From Porticoccus sp041395745 (GTDB lineage Bacteria > Pseudomonadota > Gammaproteobacteria > Pseudomonadales > Porticoccaceae), in assembly GCA_041395745.1 (NCBI GenBank), contig JAWKZV010000001.1, forward strand, positions 1 to 64,000: a stretch of 64,000 nt of DNA, written 5' to 3'. The position numbers and the translations under genes are program-made. The notes under the pieces are model-generated. The model was not told the DNA's origin, ran no database searches, and worked only from the letters and a program-made list of their open reading frames with translations. Shown in pieces: positions 63,745-64,000 of the stretch. The first letter of the stretch is position 1; every line of letters starts with the position of its first letter.

Positions 63745-63808
63745 GGGCGCCATTATGACAGCTGTCCGGGGATCGGCAATACGGATTTCGGAGTGGTGGG
63801 TACTCGGT

Positions 63809-64000
63809 TCAGCGCAACAGCAGCAACAGGAGGCCGGCGGAGGCGATTACCAGGCTGCCGGTGGGCATCTGTTGCAATTGTTCCAGCCACTGCGGGAAGG
63901 CGCTGCCGAGGCCGACACCCACCATGGCGCCCCCGGTCCAGATGCGCCAGCGGGGTTTGCCGCTCGAGCCCTGCACTGGCGAGGACTTCGCGCTCGCCGG
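63809..64000 (-). CDS. ubiB: C-terminal end of UbiB (ubiquinone biosynthesis kinase-like), partial
   Basis: The last 63 codons of a minus-strand gene that continues past the window edge. The end has two hydrophobic helices (WTGGAMVGVGLGSAF and LVIASAGLLLLL), as at the C-terminus of UbiB. The neighbours hisI-hisE-tatABC follow ubiB in Pseudomonas and relatives, which is the main support. The kinase-like core is outside the window. Confidence 0.7.
   Translation of the reverse strand, partial: PASAKSSPVQGSSGKPRWRIWTGGAMVGVGLGSAFPQWLEQLQQMPTGSLVIASAGLLLLLLR

Noticed and set aside
1..64000. CRISPR array or prophage
   Set aside because: No regularly spaced repeats, no cas-like proteins and no phage structural or lysis genes were found.

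Overview
The window (about 57% GC over most of its length) looks like chromosome of an aerobic, probably marine gammaproteobacterium of the Pseudomonas/Cellvibrio/Halieaceae kind. The evidence is gene order: rnr-rlmB, rpsF-rpsR-membrane protein-rplI-dnaB, panCD, ubiB-hisI-hisE-tatABC. CrbS/CrbR-type acetate control and a VC_2705-type symporter with its DUF4212 partner fit the same group. The assignment is inference from synteny and protein style, not from a marker gene.

Layout. 1-4.5 kb: the end of a SulP transporter, then a large minus-strand NMT1-CHASE-PAS-GGDEF-EAL protein broken by frameshifts, then tRNA-Leu(CAG). 4.8-13.9 kb: housekeeping genes (rnr, rlmB, a CDP-alcohol phosphatidyltransferase, the ribosomal protein block, dnaB, panCD). 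14-19.6 kb: prpE divergent from a transporter-fused hybrid kinase (CrbS/MxtR type). 19.7-25.8 kb: yajQ, a GNAT-nitrilase fusion that appears to have replaced the front of a K+ channel gene, and a pqi locus with PqiA split in two and a six-MCE-domain PqiB. 25.9-31.7 kb: an RND efflux operon whose pump gene has an in-frame TGA. 31.75-36.48 kb: a mosaic insertion bounded by two 120-bp direct copies of the 3' end of the CrbR/ErdR gene. It holds AT-rich Rhs-type toxin-tip remnants with small membrane ORFs, a RAYT transposase and broken gspM/gspL. 36.3-48.9 kb: crbR/erdR, a DcaP-like porin, the DUF4212/symporter pair, frameshifted mscL and mdaB-like genes, a CBS/DUF294 protein with a DnaQ-type exonuclease, and acs. 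49-53 kb: a PfkB kinase, ogt, ppa, and hemN with an FNR box. 53.1-57 kb: a TPP-riboswitch thiamine uptake operon. 57-61.4 kb: a four-gene minus-strand electron-transfer operon (FAD/[2Fe-2S]/membrane fusion, 11-heme-motif cytochrome, Tll0287-like heme lipoprotein, small cytochrome c) behind a candidate sigma-54 promoter and a leader terminator. 61.7-64 kb: tatCBA, hisE, hisI and the end of ubiB, all on the minus strand.

How it works together. Much of the middle is an acetate/propionate uptake and activation system: sensor kinase, response regulator, porin, symporter, acs, prpE. A shared GACC-N2-GGT palindrome sits in three of its promoter regions. The thiamine operon is a complete route from outer-membrane receptor to kinase. 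The multiheme operon is the least familiar and most interesting functional unit. Several genes are interrupted, four times by single-base changes in short homopolymers, which could be real decay or base-calling error; this should be settled before reading biology into those genes.
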